Shown here piece after piece: positions 1-8,480 of a DNA stretch of 11,643 nucleotides (the stretch's first letter is position 1; each line of letters begins with the position of its first letter). The notes beneath the pieces were generated by a model. The model did no database searches. It was not told the DNA's origin and was given only the letters and a program-made list of their open reading frames with translations. Made by a program: the position numbers and the translations under genes. The DNA comes from Bacteroidales bacterium (lineage in GTDB: Bacteria > Bacteroidota > Bacteroidia > Bacteroidales > WCHB1-69), in the NCBI GenBank assembly GCA_028684405.1, contig JAQUGA010000065.1:1-11643 (forward strand), written 5' to 3'.

Positions 1-693
1 ACCGAAGAAATCCAGCAAGAACTTAACCATCAACCATTTGAATCGTTTACGTTTGAATATACCATTGGCTATCCCGAAACCATCAATTGGAATTCGGAAT
101 GGGAGAAAAACTATCCTTTGGTCAATATTGACGGTCGTTGTGTAGTTCGAGCTCCCTTTCATGAGGCGGTTGAGGGCGTAGAATACGACATCGTTATTGA
201 GCCGAAAATGTCGTTTGGTACTGCGCATCACGAAACCACATCGGGCGTTATGCGTTTGATGTTCGATTTGGATTTTAAAGGCAAAAAAATCCTTGACATG
301 GGCTCGGGAACAGGCGTTTTGGCAATTTTAGCACATTTAATGGGAGCCGCTTCGAGCATAGCCATTGATATTGATGAATGGGCATTTGAAAATTGTTCGG
401 AAAATTTTGAACGAAACAATATCCAAAATGCAAAAGCCATGCAGGGAGTAGCTCAAGATATTCCAAATCAACAATTTGATATAATTTTTGCAAATATCAA
501 CCGCAACATTTTGCTCCGAGACATGCACTATTATGTCGATGTTTTAAAACCAAAAGGATTGATTTTATTTAGTGGATTTTATGAAGGTGAAGATTTTGAA
601 ATGATTCAACAAAAAGCCAAGGACTTGGGCTTAAACTTCTGCCGACATCTTGAAAACAATCGCTGGATAGCTGCTCAATTCGAAAAAAAATAA
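1..693 (+). CDS. prmA: Ribosomal protein L11 methyltransferase PrmA, 5'-truncated by the window edge
   Basis: PrmA is a cytoplasmic S-adenosylmethionine (SAM)-dependent enzyme that trimethylates ribosomal protein L11. The frame is open from base 1 and gives 230 visible residues; the family is usually about 275-300, so roughly 50 N-terminal residues are outside the window. A TTG at 118 could be mistaken for a start, but the frame upstream of it reads as normal PrmA (WNSEWEKNYP just before it), so the gene is cut rather than short. Visible residues 73-80 give GTAHHETT, the PrmA signature ahead of the fold. Residues 99-105 (DMGSGTG) are SAM-binding motif I, and ANINRN at 164-169 is the motif IV region. 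The serine in DMGSGTG, where many homologues have cysteine, is unlikely to matter. The next gene starts 37 bp downstream on the same strand. No terminator is visible between them, so they are probably co-transcribed. The family assignment is secure; L11 as substrate is known from the family. Confidence 0.95.
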   Translation, partial: TEEIQQELNHQPFESFTFEYTIGYPETINWNSEWEKNYPLVNIDGRCVVRAPFHEAVEGVEYDIVIEPKMSFGTAHHETTSGVMRLMFDLDFKGKKILDMGSGTGVLAILAHLMGAASSIAIDIDEWAFENCSENFERNNIQNAKAMQGVAQDIPNQQFDIIFANINRNILLRDMHYYVDVLKPKGLILFSGFYEGEDFEMIQQKAKDLGLNFCRHLENNRWIAAQFEKK

Positions 694-730
694 TTTTTCA
701 GTAAGGTTTGTGTAAAATAAAGAAGAAGTT

Positions 731-3700
731 ATGAAACGTTTATGGTTAATTTTAGGAGCTTTATTATTTATCTTCATGGGTAATAGTCAGGCACAAACAT
801 TAAAATCTTTCGATGAAGATTTTACACAAACCGTGTTAAATGTGAAGGCCTATTGCAACACTTTAAGCAAAGATTTAAAGCCACAATCGGACGCATTAGT
901 AAAAGAATTTGAAATTTATTGGAACTCGGAAAACATTTATGAAGACCAAAAAGAGCATTATATTGAAACCATCAATTTTATGGTTGAACGGAAACTGCGT
1001 CAATTTCGTCAATTTGAAGCTTTCACACACGCTTTTATGGCAGCTACCAGTTGCAAGCAAGAAGATGAAAGTTACGATGCATGGCTCAAAGGTGTAAAAT
1101 ATGTGATGCGTAATAAAACAACTCAATTGGTAGATTACCTAGATAACTCACGAGAGTTAATGTCGCAGGGAATATTATCAAAAAACAGTCAGGTGGAGTG
1201 GTTTTCTTCGGGACAAGAATTTGCCTATGAATTTAAGGACGAGCCTATTGTAAATCTGGGACTCACCGACGTTGTTGGGCGAGCTTCCAAAGACAGTGTG
1301 GTTATTTATAAAACCAAAGCTTATTATTATCCACTTAGCCGCGAAATAGTTGCCCAAGGTGGTGTTGTAAATTGGGAAAGAGCGGGTTTTGACAAAAACA
1401 AAGTTTATGCAAAAATGAAAAACGTTCGTATTGACACACGAAGAGCTTCATTTACTGCCGATTCTGTTTTATATCACAATTCCGAATTTTTCGCCAAACC
1501 ATTATTGGGATATTTCGAAGACAAAGCCACTTTAATTGCTGACGAAGACCGTGTAACGTATCCAAGATTTCGCTCGTACGACTATCGTATTCGTTTGAAC
1601 AATTACTTTGAAAACGTTGATTTTGAAGGCGGTATAGAAATGCGAGGAGCTCGTTTTATCGGAGCTGGCGATGAAGACAACCCAGCATTTTTGATTTTCA
1701 AAAAAGACAATAAAGATTTTGTAGTTGTAGCTACCGAAAATCTTACTTTGCGTAAGTCCACCGTCAGTACAAGCTCCTGTAGAGCCTATATTTTTATTGG
1801 ACAAGACACCATTTATCACTCATCGCTTGAAATGAAATACAACGATGAGATAAAAGAATTGGTTATGTACCGCACCAACCAAGGATTGTCGCAGGCTCCG
1901 TTTTTCAACACTTTTCACAAGCTCGATATGTACTTTGAAGCCATCTATTGGAAAACAGACGAAGAGCTAATGGAGTTTAAGATGATTCAAGGACCTGGTG
2001 AAGCTCGTGCAGCTGTATTTGAGTCGAATGACTTTTTTGACCAAAGTCGTCTTGACAAGATTAAACAATATCACCAAACGAATCCACTTTTGACGCTCTA
2101 TCGATATTACACCACAAATAAAACAATCACAGCTGATTTTAATGACTTGGTTAAACACTTTGGATATTCGGCAGCCGACGTTCGATCCTTCTTAATGGAA
2201 ATGGCGATTCTGGGTTTTATAGATTACGAAACCTCCAAAGAAAAAGTTCACATGCGTCCAAAAATGAAAAATTTCTTATTGGCCAATGCAAAAAAACAAG
2301 ATTACGATATTATTCAATTTGTTTCTCAAACGCGCTCTAAAAACAACGCAAAAATAAATTTAATGAATTTTGACCTACACCTCTACGGGGTGAAAGAGGT
2401 TTTCTTAAGCGACTCCCAAATCGTATCGGTATATCCTCGTGGAGAAGAGATTATTATGAAAGAAAATCGAGATTTTGAGTTTAGTGGGATGGTTCGCGCT
2501 GGCTTGTTCGATTTTAACGCTTCGCAATGTCGCTTCCATTACAATCATTTTAAAATCGAAATGAATATCATAGATTCACTTATGTTTTATGTAGAAGATA
2601 AAAGCCAAAAACCAAACTACATGGGCGAATACCCTTTGGTTTTGGTAAAAAACTCCATACAAGACTTGAAAGGAACTATTGAAATTGATGAACACAACAA
2701 TAAATCGAGCTCAAAATACTCGCCAAGATATCCCATTTTCACCAGTTTGTCGCCCAGTGGAGTCTACTATGATAAACCAGAAACATTTAAGGGCGTTTAC
2801 GACAGGAATCGCTTCTATTACAGAGTTCTACCCTTTGTCATCGAACAATTGGATGACTTTGAAACAGACTCTTTAGAATTTAATGGTTATTTAGTTTCTG
2901 GCGGTATTTTTGAAGACATCGATAAACCTCTTCGAGTTCGAAAAGATTTTTCTTTGGGTTTTGTACATAAAACAGGTCCCAGTGGAATGAATGCCTATGG
3001 CGGCAAAGGTGTTTTTACAAACACTCTTGACCTGAGCAATAAAGGACTACTTGGAATTGGAAAAATCGATTATCTAAATTCAACAGGACAAACAAAAGAC
3101 TCTTATTTCTTCTTGGATTCTGCCAATGCTTATTTGGACACTTACGATGTACGAGAGCAGGCTTCTGGCACCGAGTATCCATCCGTTGTTGGAAAGAATG
3201 TATACATGCACTGGGAGCCATACAACGACAGAATGCTAGTGTATAGCGATAAAAAACCATTGCGTATTTTTAAGGAAGCCGATTTAGACGGAAATATTGA
3301 AATGACCCCATCAGGTGCATTGGCAGCTGGAGAGATAAACTTCGAAAAAGCACAGCTTTTTTCCGATAAATACTCCCTCAAACATCACGAAATAGTTTCG
3401 GACACCCTCGATTTTAATCTAAAATCTCAGGAATTTAATGATTTGGCTTTCAAAACGAAAAATCAAAACGGGAAAATCGACTTGCAAGAACGCAACGGAA
3501 ATTTCACTTCTAACGGAGATGCCTCGCTGGTCGAGTTCCCGATAAATCTATATAAAACAAATTGCACCGCTTTTGAATGGAAAATGGATGAGGAGGAAAT
3601 TGTTATTTTATACGATGATCCATACAAAACTACAGATATTAATGGAACTCCAATTAGAGAACTTTACAATTTGGTTTCAACGGGCAATGAATTGGTTTCG

Positions 3701-5227
3701 ACCCATCCCGCTCAAGATTCTCTATACTTTAGGGCAACAAAAGCAAATTATAGTTTAAAAAAATACATTATCGAAGCAGATGGAGTTCGATATATTGAAG
3801 TTGCAGATGCCATTGTTGTTCCGCGAGACGGAAATGTGAAAATTTATAAAAATGCAGAGATGCAAAGTTTTGAAAATGCTAGAATTTTAGCCAATACTAC
3901 AACTAAATATCATGAAATTTATGATGCCAAAGCTTTAATCGGTTCTAAAAAATGGTACACCGGAAAAGGAAAAATTGATTACATTGATGAACTTGAAGGA
4001 AAACAAGTTATCATTTTAGACACCGTTTATGTCGATAAAGCTTCAAAAACGTATGCCAAAGGAAAAATTGCTAAAGAAAGTGATTTCACTTTAAGTCCAC
4101 ATTTTGGGTTTTATGGAGATGTAAGCATGATTGCTGAAAATGAATTTTTCTATTTTTCGGGAGGGGCAAGTCTCAAACATGGATGCGATACCGTTGAAAG
4201 AGCTCCCTTGGCATTCAAAGCCGAAATAAATCCAAAAGAGATATTAATTCCAGCAACGAAGGAGAGTAAAGACGTAAATGGAGGCAAGATTGCCAATGCG
4301 GTTCTTTTTTCTCCAGATGGCGGCCTTTATACGGCATTTGCCACTTCAAAAGAGCGAGTTCGTGATGCTGAAATTGTATCCGCATACGGCTATCTAACAT
4401 ATTCTCACGAAATGGAATCCTTCCTTATTGCCTCGGCCGAAAAAATTGCGGACACAACCTTACCTGGGAATATGCTTGTTTTAGACAAACGAAATTGTAT
4501 TACCAAGGGAAGTGGAGCCATTGATATTGGTGCCCGTTTGGGGAGAGTAGAAATGAAAACTTTTGGGAAAATTGAAAGTTACATGATGTCTGATTCGGCA
4601 ACCATTGAACTTTCGGCAACTTTAAACTTCCATTTTGATGAAAAACTTTTAAAATACATAAGCGATTATATTGAAGGTTCTACCAACTTAGATGGAATTG
4701 ATATTATTGAAAATGAAAAATATCATCGAGCCATCATCGAAATTATGGGTAACCAAGAGGGCGAAAAAGTAATCAATGAACTTTTTACCCGAAATCAACT
4801 ACGTCGGATTCCTCCAAAACTACTAAATACTTTTGTTTTTTCAGACATCACTCTAAAATGGAGCCCAGAAACACAATCCTTTATTTCGGTCGGCGATTTG
4901 GGAATTGCCATGATGGGGAACGCTCAAGTCAACCGTTTTGTGCCCGGAATTCTTGAAATTCAAAAGAAACGAAGTTCGGATGAACTAAATCTCTATCTAA
5001 ATATTGACGGCACGTGGTTCCACTTTTGGCATCGCAACAATACGATGCAAATATTCTCTTACGACTTAGAATTTAACAAGATGATATTAGCAATCGATGC
5101 AAAAAAACGAGTTGTTTCTGCTGAAAAAGGAACTCCACGATTCGAGTACCGCACGGGAAGAGAAGCCAACAAAAAGAATCTCTTTAAACGTCTGGGAATT
5201 GAAGATTCAGAAGATAAGGATGATTAA
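731..5227 (+). CDS. Large exported beta-rich protein of unknown function (1498 aa)
   Basis: I do not recognise a named family. Residues 1-21 form a clear signal peptide: KR, a hydrophobic core, then SQA before Gln22. Residues 23-150 look mostly helical. From about 180 onward the protein is dominated by short alternating beta-strand patterns with recurring 'DSV/DTI' turns. Examples are GGVVNWERAGFD (210-221), a strand block at 240-268 (ADSVLYHNSEFF then PLLGYFEDKATL), GGKGVFTNTLDLSNKGLLG from 757, and a C-terminal block with SDITLKW near 1371 and DGTWFHFWHR at 1426-1435. The look is reminiscent of OstA/LptA-type or other stacked-strand periplasmic proteins, but this is an impression of fold, not a match. 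Residues 451-520 interrupt the strands with a winged-helix-like helical segment. The tail is charged (EDSEDKDD), with no T9SS sorting domain and no beta-barrel-like terminal Phe, which favours a periplasmic location. It sits 37 bp after prmA and 26 bp before the DUF3109 gene. The ATG at 731 is chosen because it begins the signal peptide. Confidence 0.9.
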   Translation: MKRLWLILGALLFIFMGNSQAQTLKSFDEDFTQTVLNVKAYCNTLSKDLKPQSDALVKEFEIYWNSENIYEDQKEHYIETINFMVERKLRQFRQFEAFTHAFMAATSCKQEDESYDAWLKGVKYVMRNKTTQLVDYLDNSRELMSQGILSKNSQVEWFSSGQEFAYEFKDEPIVNLGLTDVVGRASKDSVVIYKTKAYYYPLSREIVAQGGVVNWERAGFDKNKVYAKMKNVRIDTRRASFTADSVLYHNSEFFAKPLLGYFEDKATLIADEDRVTYPRFRSYDYRIRLNNYFENVDFEGGIEMRGARFIGAGDEDNPAFLIFKKDNKDFVVVATENLTLRKSTVSTSSCRAYIFIGQDTIYHSSLEMKYNDEIKELVMYRTNQGLSQAPFFNTFHKLDMYFEAIYWKTDEELMEFKMIQGPGEARAAVFESNDFFDQSRLDKIKQYHQTNPLLTLYRYYTTNKTITADFNDLVKHFGYSAADVRSFLMEMAILGFIDYETSKEKVHMRPKMKNFLLANAKKQDYDIIQFVSQTRSKNNAKINLMNFDLHLYGVKEVFLSDSQIVSVYPRGEEIIMKENRDFEFSGMVRAGLFDFNASQCRFHYNHFKIEMNIIDSLMFYVEDKSQKPNYMGEYPLVLVKNSIQDLKGTIEIDEHNNKSSSKYSPRYPIFTSLSPSGVYYDKPETFKGVYDRNRFYYRVLPFVIEQLDDFETDSLEFNGYLVSGGIFEDIDKPLRVRKDFSLGFVHKTGPSGMNAYGGKGVFTNTLDLSNKGLLGIGKIDYLNSTGQTKDSYFFLDSANAYLDTYDVREQASGTEYPSVVGKNVYMHWEPYNDRMLVYSDKKPLRIFKEADLDGNIEMTPSGALAAGEINFEKAQLFSDKYSLKHHEIVSDTLDFNLKSQEFNDLAFKTKNQNGKIDLQERNGNFTSNGDASLVEFPINLYKTNCTAFEWKMDEEEIVILYDDPYKTTDINGTPIRELYNLVSTGNELVSTHPAQDSLYFRATKANYSLKKYIIEADGVRYIEVADAIVVPRDGNVKIYKNAEMQSFENARILANTTTKYHEIYDAKALIGSKKWYTGKGKIDYIDELEGKQVIILDTVYVDKASKTYAKGKIAKESDFTLSPHFGFYGDVSMIAENEFFYFSGGASLKHGCDTVERAPLAFKAEINPKEILIPATKESKDVNGGKIANAVLFSPDGGLYTAFATSKERVRDAEIVSAYGYLTYSHEMESFLIASAEKIADTTLPGNMLVLDKRNCITKGSGAIDIGARLGRVEMKTFGKIESYMMSDSATIELSATLNFHFDEKLLKYISDYIEGSTNLDGIDIIENEKYHRAIIEIMGNQEGEKVINELFTRNQLRRIPPKLLNTFVFSDITLKWSPETQSFISVGDLGIAMMGNAQVNRFVPGILEIQKKRSSDELNLYLNIDGTWFHFWHRNNTMQIFSYDLEFNKMILAIDAKKRVVSAEKGTPRFEYRTGREANKKNLFKRLGIEDSEDKDD

Positions 5228-5253
5228 TATTACTATACTAAAAAATAAACAAA

Positions 5254-5823
5254 ATGATTTTGATTGAAAACACCATCGTAAGTGATGATCTTGTTAAAGT
5301 CCATTTCTGCTGCGACATCACAAAATGCCTGGGAGCTTGTTGTATTGAAGGCGATGCCGGAGCACCGCTAGAGGAAGAAGAAGTTGGAATTATTGAAGAC
5401 TGTTATGAGATTGTAAAAGAATACATGACCCCAGAAGGCATTGAAATAATTGAAAAAAACGGAATTATCGATTACGACACCACTGGAAGCATTGTAACTC
5501 CGCTGATTGGTGACAGAGACTGCGCTTTTATCTCTTTTGATGGAGATATTGCCAAATGTGCTTTTGAAAAAGCTTGGCTAGACAAAAATATAAAATTCAG
5601 AAAACCAATTTCTTGTCATTTATACCCTGTTCGTATTACCAAACACGACACGTACGATGCCGTAAATTATAATAAATGGTACATTTGTAATCCAGCAATC
5701 AAAAACGGTCAACGCCTGGGATTGCCCTTATACAAATATCTTGAAGAACCATTGATTCGGAAATATGGTCGAAAATGGTACAAAGAATTGGTAAACCAAG
5801 CAAAAACATATGATAAAAAATAA
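5254..5823 (+). CDS. DUF3109 family cysteine-cluster protein
   Basis: This 189-residue cytoplasmic protein has no signal peptide and matches the DUF3109 pattern from memory of the family. That family is widespread in Bacteroidota and related to the YkgJ/UPF0153 cysteine-cluster proteins thought to hold zinc or an iron-sulfur centre. The N-terminal cluster is FCCDITKCLGACC, with cysteines at 19, 20, 25, 29 and 30, followed by EGDAGAPL. Further conserved-looking cysteines are C90 (GDRDCAF), C102 (AKCAF), C121 (SCHLYPVR) and C145 (WYICNP). C50 is probably not part of the set. The arrangement looks like one or more metal sites; the metal and the reaction are unknown. The start gives the usual family N-terminus (MILIENTIVSDDLV). 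It lies 26 bp after the large exported protein, and its last 14 bp overlap the next gene, so translation is likely coupled. Family confidence is high; function is unassigned. Confidence 0.9.
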   Translation: MILIENTIVSDDLVKVHFCCDITKCLGACCIEGDAGAPLEEEEVGIIEDCYEIVKEYMTPEGIEIIEKNGIIDYDTTGSIVTPLIGDRDCAFISFDGDIAKCAFEKAWLDKNIKFRKPISCHLYPVRITKHDTYDAVNYNKWYICNPAIKNGQRLGLPLYKYLEEPLIRKYGRKWYKELVNQAKTYDKK

Positions 5824-8074
5824 ATCAGTTATTGCCATATTAAGTTTTGTGCTCTTAAGCATTTCCAGTCTTTTTTCTCAAACTCATGACTTTGGATTTG
5901 CCCGAAATGACAGTGTTAAATTTACAACTATCGACGGACAAACAATTGATCTGCCATGGCTTGGGGGAATAAATTCCTGTCAGTTTTTTGAAATGGATTT
6001 AGACCAAAATGGCATCAATGATTTAGTTATTTTTGATAAACACGGAGGACGAACTCTTCCATTTCTTAAATTTAACAGCTGTGGACTTCAGAAATTTGTT
6101 TTCGCTCCCCAATATCGAGAATCATTTCCACCGTTTGAAAGCTGGGTTCAGAGCCACGATTTTAACATGGACGGCAAAATGGATTTATACACATACACTA
6201 CAGCAGGCATCCGAGTTTATAAAAACACTTCCGATGGCGAAAATCTAAATTTCACGTTGCATTCGCCACGCTTAACCTCCAATTATGGCAGCGGTGTTCC
6301 CATTAATCTGTTTTGCAACAGCGAAGATTATCCGGCCATCGCAGACATTGATAATGATGGCGATTTAGACATTCTAAACTTCTGGACTTTAGGAATGTAC
6401 GTTGATTATCACAAAAGCACATCCATAGAAACACATGGTAATTTGGACAGTTTGGATTTTGAGCTAGAAACCCGCTGTTGGGGATATTTTTCGGAACACG
6501 AAAATTCAAATATTCTTTTTTTAGATGATGAGTGTAACAACAAAACACTGCCTTCAGAAAAGAGTTTTCGTCATACGGGTTCTACCTTATTGGCATACGA
6601 TTTCTTTGGAAATGGGCTGAAAGATTTATTGGTGGGAGATGTTGATTATCCACAATTGATACTTCTGAAAAATGGAGGCACGCTTGATTCTGCCTATATG
6701 GTTTTGCAAGATACCCTTTTTCCAAACGCTACCAAACCAGTCAGGCTTTACTCTATGCCAGCTGCAAGCCTAATTGATATAAACTTTGATGGCCAAGTTG
6801 ACCTTTTGGTTTCGCCTTTTGATCCTTCTTTGAATAAAGCGGAAAACAAAAAAAGCGTTTGGGCATATCTAAATACAGGCACCAATGAATTTCCTAATTT
6901 TAATTTTCACACCGATGCTTTTATTCAAAACCAAATGATTGATTTTGGAAGTGGTGCCTATCCTACTTTTTGCGACATCAATGGAGATGGATTGAGCGAT
7001 ATGATTGTCGGAAATTGGGGCGAATATGACTCTTCTGAGTACATTGGAACCATCCTGAAATCACATTATAGTTCTTCATTGTCCCTTATTCTAAATAATG
7101 GGACTCCAGATTTGCCCTTGTTTGAAGAAATTAATGATGACTTAGGAAACCTTCGACAATACAATTTGCTTGGACTTTTCCCAACAGCATATGACATTGA
7201 TAATGACGGGGATATAGATATATTAGTCGGCCAAAGCGATGGAACTCTACTATTTCTTGAAAACACTGCTGGTGAAAATAATCCTCCAATATTTAACACA
7301 CCCATATTTGACTATTCTTCTATTAATGTTGGTCATTATGCTGCACCACAGCTATTTGACCTTGATAAAGATGGAAAAGTCGACCTCTTAATTGGCAATA
7401 GAGCCGGCAAAATTGCTTTTTACAAAAACACAGGAACTCCCGAAATCCCTAATTTTAGTTTTGTGACCGATTTTTTGGGAGGAGTGGATGTTCGGGATTA
7501 CAGTTTATCGTATTTCGGCTACTCCACGCCCCACTTTTTTCGGTACAACGACACCACATATTTACTTGTTGGAACAGAAAGAGGAAAAATTCATTACTAC
7601 AAAAACATTGATGACAACTTAGAGGGTAATTTTACATTGATCGAAGAGGAGATGTTTTTTGTTCGCAATAGCATGCGCTTTCCTATCAACGAAGGAATAA
7701 GAACGGCTGTGGCCATTAAAGACTTAAACAACGACAATCTGCCGGAACTCATTGTCGGAAACTTTGCAGGAGGTTTAACCTACTTTTCAGGAATTCAAGC
7801 ACCGCCAATAAACATTGACATTTCGGAAGCTGAATTAAACTCTCTTAAAATAAAACCAAATCCAGCACACCATTTTTTTCAAATTATAACGCCCGATCAA
7901 AACAAACTATCCAGCATCAAAATATACGATATAAGCGGACGTTTGATTGAAAATTATATCGTAAATATGAATAATAAATACGACATCTCTAAGCTTAAAA
8001 CTGGTATTTACTATTGTGTAGTGCACTTGCAAAATGGTTTTTTAAAAACAATTAAACTCATCAAACAAGAATAA
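5810..8074 (+). CDS. FG-GAP/VCBS-repeat beta-propeller protein with T9SS type A sorting domain
   Basis: This 754-residue protein is predicted to be exported and then moved across the outer membrane by T9SS. Residues 1-23 are a signal peptide (MIKNK, hydrophobic core, SSLFS before Gln24). Nine Ca-binding-type repeats of the D-x-D/N-x-D/N-G-x-x-D kind begin at residues 63, 117, 179, 264, 323, 389, 462, 517 and 638. Examples are DIDNDGDLD, DINGDGLSD, DIDNDGDID and DLDKDGKVD, each followed by a hydrophobic 'DLLVG'-like strand. A degenerate copy (YLLVGTERGKIHYY) lies between the last two. This is the FG-GAP/VCBS integrin-alpha-like propeller. Residues 679-754 form the C-terminal sorting domain: KPNPAHHFF, then IKIYDISGRLI, then LKTGIYYCVV and a final TIKLIKQE. 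The start lies inside the end of the DUF3109 gene (ATG at 5810, overlap 14 bp) and is supported by the signal peptide. It was probably the last gene of the unit, since 406 bp of gene-free DNA follows. Its ligand or enzymatic partner is unknown; an adhesin or surface-binding role is only inference. Confidence 0.92.
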   Translation: MIKNKSVIAILSFVLLSISSLFSQTHDFGFARNDSVKFTTIDGQTIDLPWLGGINSCQFFEMDLDQNGINDLVIFDKHGGRTLPFLKFNSCGLQKFVFAPQYRESFPPFESWVQSHDFNMDGKMDLYTYTTAGIRVYKNTSDGENLNFTLHSPRLTSNYGSGVPINLFCNSEDYPAIADIDNDGDLDILNFWTLGMYVDYHKSTSIETHGNLDSLDFELETRCWGYFSEHENSNILFLDDECNNKTLPSEKSFRHTGSTLLAYDFFGNGLKDLLVGDVDYPQLILLKNGGTLDSAYMVLQDTLFPNATKPVRLYSMPAASLIDINFDGQVDLLVSPFDPSLNKAENKKSVWAYLNTGTNEFPNFNFHTDAFIQNQMIDFGSGAYPTFCDINGDGLSDMIVGNWGEYDSSEYIGTILKSHYSSSLSLILNNGTPDLPLFEEINDDLGNLRQYNLLGLFPTAYDIDNDGDIDILVGQSDGTLLFLENTAGENNPPIFNTPIFDYSSINVGHYAAPQLFDLDKDGKVDLLIGNRAGKIAFYKNTGTPEIPNFSFVTDFLGGVDVRDYSLSYFGYSTPHFFRYNDTTYLLVGTERGKIHYYKNIDDNLEGNFTLIEEEMFFVRNSMRFPINEGIRTAVAIKDLNNDNLPELIVGNFAGGLTYFSGIQAPPINIDISEAELNSLKIKPNPAHHFFQIITPDQNKLSSIKIYDISGRLIENYIVNMNNKYDISKLKTGIYYCVVHLQNGFLKTIKLIKQE

Positions 8075-8334
8075 GAAGAAACCCTCACAACACGCAGCTA
8101 ATCAAAATAGGTAAAACTGAAATGATAAAATGAAAGACAAGCATTAACTTTTATATGCTGAATTCAAGTTATCAATGTATCTTGCTGTTTTAACATTTTT
8201 TAAATTTTGCATTATATCACCAAAAAAAAATAGCTTAAAATAGCGAAAATTAACTTAATTATGAACATTCGTCTTTTCCACTGTAATTTGTGTAAAAAGG
8301 AGCATTATTAAAAGAAAAAATGACTCTCAATTTC

Positions 8335-8350
8335 TTTTGTTGTAACAAAA
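8335..8350. promoter_or_regulatory. Perfect 7-bp inverted repeat, possible operator
   Basis: TTTTGTT-GT-AACAAAA is a perfect dyad with 7-bp arms and a 2-bp centre. The loop is too small for a stable RNA hairpin, so a protein-binding site is more likely than a terminator. It ends 45 bp before the TTG element of the promoter at 8396-8424, a position suitable for an activator. AT-rich DNA yields such dyads by chance, so the support is modest and no regulator is suggested. Confidence 0.3.
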
Positions 8351-8395
8351 TATTCATTCGCACGTAAAAGATTTATATTTATTACGATAAAAAAA

Positions 8396-8424
8396 TTGTT
8401 TAGTTGATAATTTTAGTATATTTG
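8396..8424 (+). promoter_or_regulatory. Bacteroidota-type vegetative promoter for the small basic protein gene
   Basis: TTG at 8396-8398 and TATATTTG at 8417-8424 are separated by 18 bp. They fit the Bacteroidota primary-sigma consensus (TTG at -33, TAnnTTTG at -7), with an exact match at the -7 box. Transcription would start near 8429-8432, leaving a leader of about 50 bases before the ATG at 8481. It is the only exact TAnnTTTG with a well-spaced TTG that I found in the non-coding DNA of the window. Confidence 0.65.
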
Positions 8425-8480
8425 GTGACAATTATTTTAACTTAATATTCGGGAATAACGATAATTATACAGCATAGATT

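Larger units (their letters stand above)
8075..8480. other. AT-rich intergenic region with no convincing gene
   Basis: This 406-bp gap separates the four-gene + strand block from the small gene at 8481. It contains no open frame of useful length, no tRNA-like or rRNA-like sequence and no tandem repeat. A weak 5-bp stem (AGCAT 8140-8144, ATGCT 8155-8159, loop of 10) is the only hairpin just past the propeller gene. It is too short and lacks a T-run, so I do not call a terminator. The right part holds the dyad at 8335-8350, the promoter at 8396-8424 and a short dyad in the leader (TATTC-GG-GAATA, 8446-8457). Confidence 0.6.

Noticed and set aside
118..693. A complete 191-residue methyltransferase starting at TTG 118
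   Set aside because: The frame is open to base 1 and the upstream residues match PrmA, so the gene is truncated by the window, not short.
694..730. A promoter between prmA and the large gene (TAAGGTTTG)
   Set aside because: It has the same one-base-too-long -7 box and no TTG at the proper distance upstream.
8140..8159. Hairpin as terminator for the propeller gene
   Set aside because: The stem is only 5 bp with a 10-base loop and no T-run follows directly.
8182..8209. A second promoter (TTG, then TAAATTTTG)
   Set aside because: The -7 box has three bases instead of two between TA and TTTG, and the 16-bp spacing is short.
8261..8311. A 16-residue frame with a CxxC pair (CNLCKKEH) in the intergenic region
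   Set aside because: It is too short to judge, has no promoter in a suitable place, and a CxxC in 16 residues can arise by chance.
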